A program made the position numbers and the translations under genes. Below, one piece after another: positions 61,547 to 64,000 of a stretch of 64,000 bases of DNA. The notes under the pieces were generated by a model. The model was not told the DNA's origin and ran no database searches. It saw only the letters and a program-made list of their open reading frames with translations. This DNA is from Nonomuraea jiangxiensis. Lineage in GTDB: Bacteria > Actinomycetota > Actinomycetes > Streptosporangiales > Streptosporangiaceae. Location of the stretch: positions 434,001 to 498,000 of the forward strand of contig NZ_FNDJ01000004.1 of the NCBI RefSeq assembly GCF_900099965.1. The letters run 5' to 3'. The stretch's first letter is position 1. Each line of letters begins with the position of its first letter.

Positions 61547-62413
61547 ATGCATCCACCGGTGAGCGGCAGGCTCGCCCTGCCGGGCGCGAAGCTCTACTAC
61601 GAGGTGCGCGGGGCGGGCCCGGCCCTGCTGATCATCCCCAGCGGGAACGGCGACGCCACGCCGTTCGGCCCGATGGCTGACGCGCTCGCCGAGCGCTACA
61701 CGGTCATCACCTACGACCGGCGCGGCTTCTCCCGCAGCCCGGTCAACGGGCCGGTGGACGACGACCTGCGGATCGAGCTGGACGCGTACGACGCGCACCG
61801 CCTGCTCGGCCACCTCGCCGAGACCCCGGCGCACGTGTTCGGCAGCAGCTCGGGCGCCATCGTCGCGCTCGCCCTGCTGGAGCGCTATCCGGAGCGGGTC
61901 CGTACGCTCGTCTGCCACGAACCGCCGCTGGCCTCCGTGCTGCCCGACTCCGGGCGGTGGCTTGCCTTCTACGCCGACCTGTACGAGACCTACCGCGGCT
62001 CCGGAGTGGAGGCGGCGCGGGCGGTCTTCCTGGAGGCCATGGGCATGAACGCCCCCACCCGGCCGCCGAAGGAGGTCGAGCTGCCTCCCGACCAGCTCGC
62101 CGCGATGCTGGCCAGGATCCGGCGCAACCACGTGTTCTGGTTCGAGCACGAGATCCGGACCTACCCCGCGTACCTGCCAGACATCCCGCTGCTGAGGACG
62201 ATGTCGGACCGGCTGGTCCTGGGCAACGGGAGCATCGGGCACGAGCACTTCCCCTACCGCCCCAACACGGTGCTGTCGGAGCGGATCGGCCTGGAGATCG
62301 TGCACTTCCCCGGCGGGCACGTCGGCTACGTGACGCACCCCTTCGAGTTCGCCGCCGAACTCGAAGGGGTGCTGGCCACCCGCGAGGACCGGGCGAGCGT
62401 CACAGACGGTTGA
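61547..62413 (+). CDS. Alpha/beta hydrolase
   Basis: 288 residues from an ATG with TGGAGGA upstream. Oxyanion region IIPSGNGDA near 30, YDRRGFSRS near 56, nucleophile elbow GSSSG at 99-103 with Ser101, and a C-terminal HVGY that holds the catalytic His. It resembles small-molecule hydrolases. A perfect 17-base hairpin is within its last 25 codons, and it overlaps the convergent ligase gene by 14 bases. Confidence 0.9.
   Translation: MHPPVSGRLALPGAKLYYEVRGAGPALLIIPSGNGDATPFGPMADALAERYTVITYDRRGFSRSPVNGPVDDDLRIELDAYDAHRLLGHLAETPAHVFGSSSGAIVALALLERYPERVRTLVCHEPPLASVLPDSGRWLAFYADLYETYRGSGVEAARAVFLEAMGMNAPTRPPKEVELPPDQLAAMLARIRRNHVFWFEHEIRTYPAYLPDIPLLRTMSDRLVLGNGSIGHEHFPYRPNTVLSERIGLEIVHFPGGHVGYVTHPFEFAAELEGVLATREDRASVTDG
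62335..62372. terminator. Intragenic perfect hairpin at the convergent gene ends
   Basis: GCACCCCTTCGAGTTCG at 62335-62351 pairs with its exact complement at 62356-62372, leaving a CCGC loop. The stem is 17 bases, lies in codons near the end of the hydrolase gene and 28 bases from the ligase stop, and probably stops transcription from both sides. Confidence 0.65.
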
Positions 62414-64000
62414 GCAGCAGCTTCTGCAGCGCCTTCTTGTCCGGCTTGCCGACCGGCGTGTGCGGGATGTCGTCCAGCACCTCCAGCCGCTCGGGGATCT
62501 TGAAGGCGGCCAGGCCACGCGCGGTCAGAGCGGCCGCCGCCTCCGCCAGCGTCAGCTCGTGGCCCGGGCGCAGCCGGACGAACACGCACACCCGCTCCCC
62601 GAGCTCCGGATCGGGCATCGCCACCGCGGCGACCTCGGCCACCTGCGGCAGCTCCTGCACCAGCATCTCGATCTCGCCGGCCGAGATCTTCTCGCCGCCC
62701 CTGTTGATCTGGTCCTTGACCCGGCCGCACACCACCACGTTGCCCTCGGGCGTGATCCGCACCAGGTCACCGGTGCGGTACCAGCCGTCGGGGGTGAACG
62801 AGACGCTGTTCTGGACGGGCACCCCGTAGTAGCCGCGCGGGGTGTACGGGCCGCGGGTGAGCAGCTCGCCGGCCTCCCCCGGCGGCACCGGGACGTCGTC
62901 CGGGCCGACCACCAGCAGCTCGTCGAACGGGCTGATGGGGGAGCCCTGCGTCGCATGGGCCACCTCGTCCGGCGCGTCCACGGGGGTGTAGCAGATCAGG
63001 CCCTCGGCCATGCCGTAGACCTGCTGCAGCCGGCAGCCGAGCGCCGGCCCGATCCGGGCGGCGACCTCCTGCGACAGCATGGATCCGCCGACGTGGACGT
63101 GCCGCAGGCTGGACAGGTCGCGCCCGCTGGTGGCGGCCGCCTCCATCCACTTGAGCGCCACGGCGGGCACGGCCGACGTCGCGGTGACGCCTTCCTCCTC
63201 GATGGCCTCGAACACCAGGTCGGGGCGGGGGGAGGGGAGCAGCACCGCCCGGCCGCCGGAGTACAGCGCGCCGAGGATCCCGGGGTTGGCCAGCGGGAAG
63301 TTGTGGCCGGCCGGCAGCACCGTGAGGTACACGGTGTCGTGGCCGAAACCGCAGGCCGCGGCGCACCGCCGGATGTTGTAGAGGTAGTCGTCGTGCGTCC
63401 GGCCGATCACCTTGGGCACGCCGGTGGTCCCCCCGGACAGCAGGAACACCGCCACGTCGGAGGGCGCGGGCGCGAGCCGGTCCAGCCGGTGGCGGCGGGC
63501 CTCCACGTCCCGGTCCGTCTGGAGCATGGCGCGCACGTCCACGCTGTCCGGCCGTACGTCGTCGCCCACCACCAGCACCCGCGCGGGGTGCGGCAACGTC
63601 TCGCGCACGCGGTGCGCGAGCTCCTGGTGGTCGTAGCCCCGCCAGAGGCCGGGGACGATCAGCGCGCCGGCTCGTACGTGCGCCCCGATCGAGGTCAGCT
63701 CGTACTCGCGGTGCGGCGGCAACATCATGACCGGCACCACCCCGAGCCGCCAGCAGGCCAGGGTGGTCACCACGAACTCCCAGCAGTTGGGCAGCTGGAC
63801 CAGGACGGTGTCGCCGCGGCCGAGGCCGAGCGCGGAGAGCCGCTCGGCCAGGACGTCGGCGCGCACGGCCAGGTCGAGATAGGTCAGCCGGTGATCGCCG
63901 TCGATCACCGCGATCCTGTCTCCCCGCTCCTCGGCCCACTCCCACAGGTACGACCCCAGGGTCCGGCCCTGCCAGCAACCGGCCGCCCGGTAGGCGTGAG
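62400..64000 (-). CDS. Aryl-acid-AMP ligase (2,3-dihydroxybenzoate-AMP ligase family), 5' end beyond window
   Basis: At least 533 codons; the frame stays open past the first internal ATG at 63908 to the window edge, and the extra residues (WQGRTLGSYLWEWAEERG) fit the EntE/DhbE N-terminus. LLSGGTTGVPKVIGRTHDD is the AMP loop, HNFPLANPG the aryl-binding motif, GYYGVP and DGWYRTGDLV the adenylation core, and KIPERLEVLDDIPHTPVGK holds the catalytic Lys. In the aryl motif the residue that is Ser for dihydroxybenzoate and Cys for salicylate enzymes is Asn. Carrier protein and NRPS genes, if any, are to the right. Confidence 0.92.
   Translation of the reverse strand, partial: HAYRAAGCWQGRTLGSYLWEWAEERGDRIAVIDGDHRLTYLDLAVRADVLAERLSALGLGRGDTVLVQLPNCWEFVVTTLACWRLGVVPVMMLPPHREYELTSIGAHVRAGALIVPGLWRGYDHQELAHRVRETLPHPARVLVVGDDVRPDSVDVRAMLQTDRDVEARRHRLDRLAPAPSDVAVFLLSGGTTGVPKVIGRTHDDYLYNIRRCAAACGFGHDTVYLTVLPAGHNFPLANPGILGALYSGGRAVLLPSPRPDLVFEAIEEEGVTATSAVPAVALKWMEAAATSGRDLSSLRHVHVGGSMLSQEVAARIGPALGCRLQQVYGMAEGLICYTPVDAPDEVAHATQGSPISPFDELLVVGPDDVPVPPGEAGELLTRGPYTPRGYYGVPVQNSVSFTPDGWYRTGDLVRITPEGNVVVCGRVKDQINRGGEKISAGEIEMLVQELPQVAEVAAVAMPDPELGERVCVFVRLRPGHELTLAEAAAALTARGLAAFKIPERLEVLDDIPHTPVGKPDKKALQKLLLNRL

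Overview
The window is high-GC DNA with GTG starts, short ATGA/GTGA gene overlaps, a SARP/AfsR regulator, a MAB_1171c-type membrane protein and a mycothiol-type DinB-like protein. Together these point to a filamentous actinomycete, most plausibly of the Streptosporangiaceae type (Nonomuraea/Streptosporangium-like). The genus is an inference. The window mixes specialised metabolism with carbon-uptake and catabolic islands. I see no rRNA, tRNA, CRISPR array or insertion sequence.

Region by region. (1) 1-5760, minus strand: one tightly coupled operon of XRE regulator, ImmA/IrrE-type metallopeptidase, MAB_1171c-like membrane protein, O-methyltransferase, an unfamiliar helical protein with metal-ligand-like motifs, and a HAD hydrolase fused to a cytochrome P450 that runs off the left edge. 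(2) 6344-10216: two small hypothetical genes and a large SARP-NTPase-TPR regulator. (3) 10328-18276: a GntR repressor divergent from a molybdenum-hydroxylase operon (FAD, [2Fe-2S] and a molybdenum subunit split into two genes), followed by EthD-like, MoxR/CoxD-like, CoxE-like and amidohydrolase genes. This looks like a regulated catabolic unit with a strong palindromic operator. (4) 18286-27873: secreted PHB-depolymerase-like esterase, ROK kinase, ROK repressor, a three-gene sugar ABC importer of the Mms/ChvE type, a threonine-dehydratase-like enzyme and a HAD hydrolase. (5) 28032-38374: assorted genes, including a His-rich metal-binding protein with operator-like repeats upstream, a VioB-type ferritin-like protein, a sodium:solute symporter, an amidase, a haem-oxygenase-like diiron protein paired with a glycosyltransferase, and an MDR oxidoreductase divergent from a MmyB-type regulator.

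(6) 38470-64000 is the most interesting part and reads as an undescribed biosynthetic gene cluster built around a full-length OvoA (5-histidylcysteine sulfoxide synthase with 4-mercaptohistidine methyltransferase). Divergent from ovoA lies an aminotransferase-V protein that lacks the desulfurase cysteine, a good OvoB-like C-S lyase candidate. Two tandem ATP-grasp ligases and an MFS exporter are next to it. Further genes are a group II PLP decarboxylase, two flavoproteins, a class III aminotransferase, two CYP105-like P450s flanking a TIM-barrel protein, a molybdopterin oxidoreductase, a GT-B glycosyltransferase, an alpha/beta hydrolase and an aryl-acid-AMP ligase truncated by the right edge. 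The working model is that 5-thiohistidine or ovothiol is made by OvoA plus the lyase, joined to other building blocks by the ATP-grasp enzymes, tailored oxidatively and exported. The product and the cluster limits are unknown.
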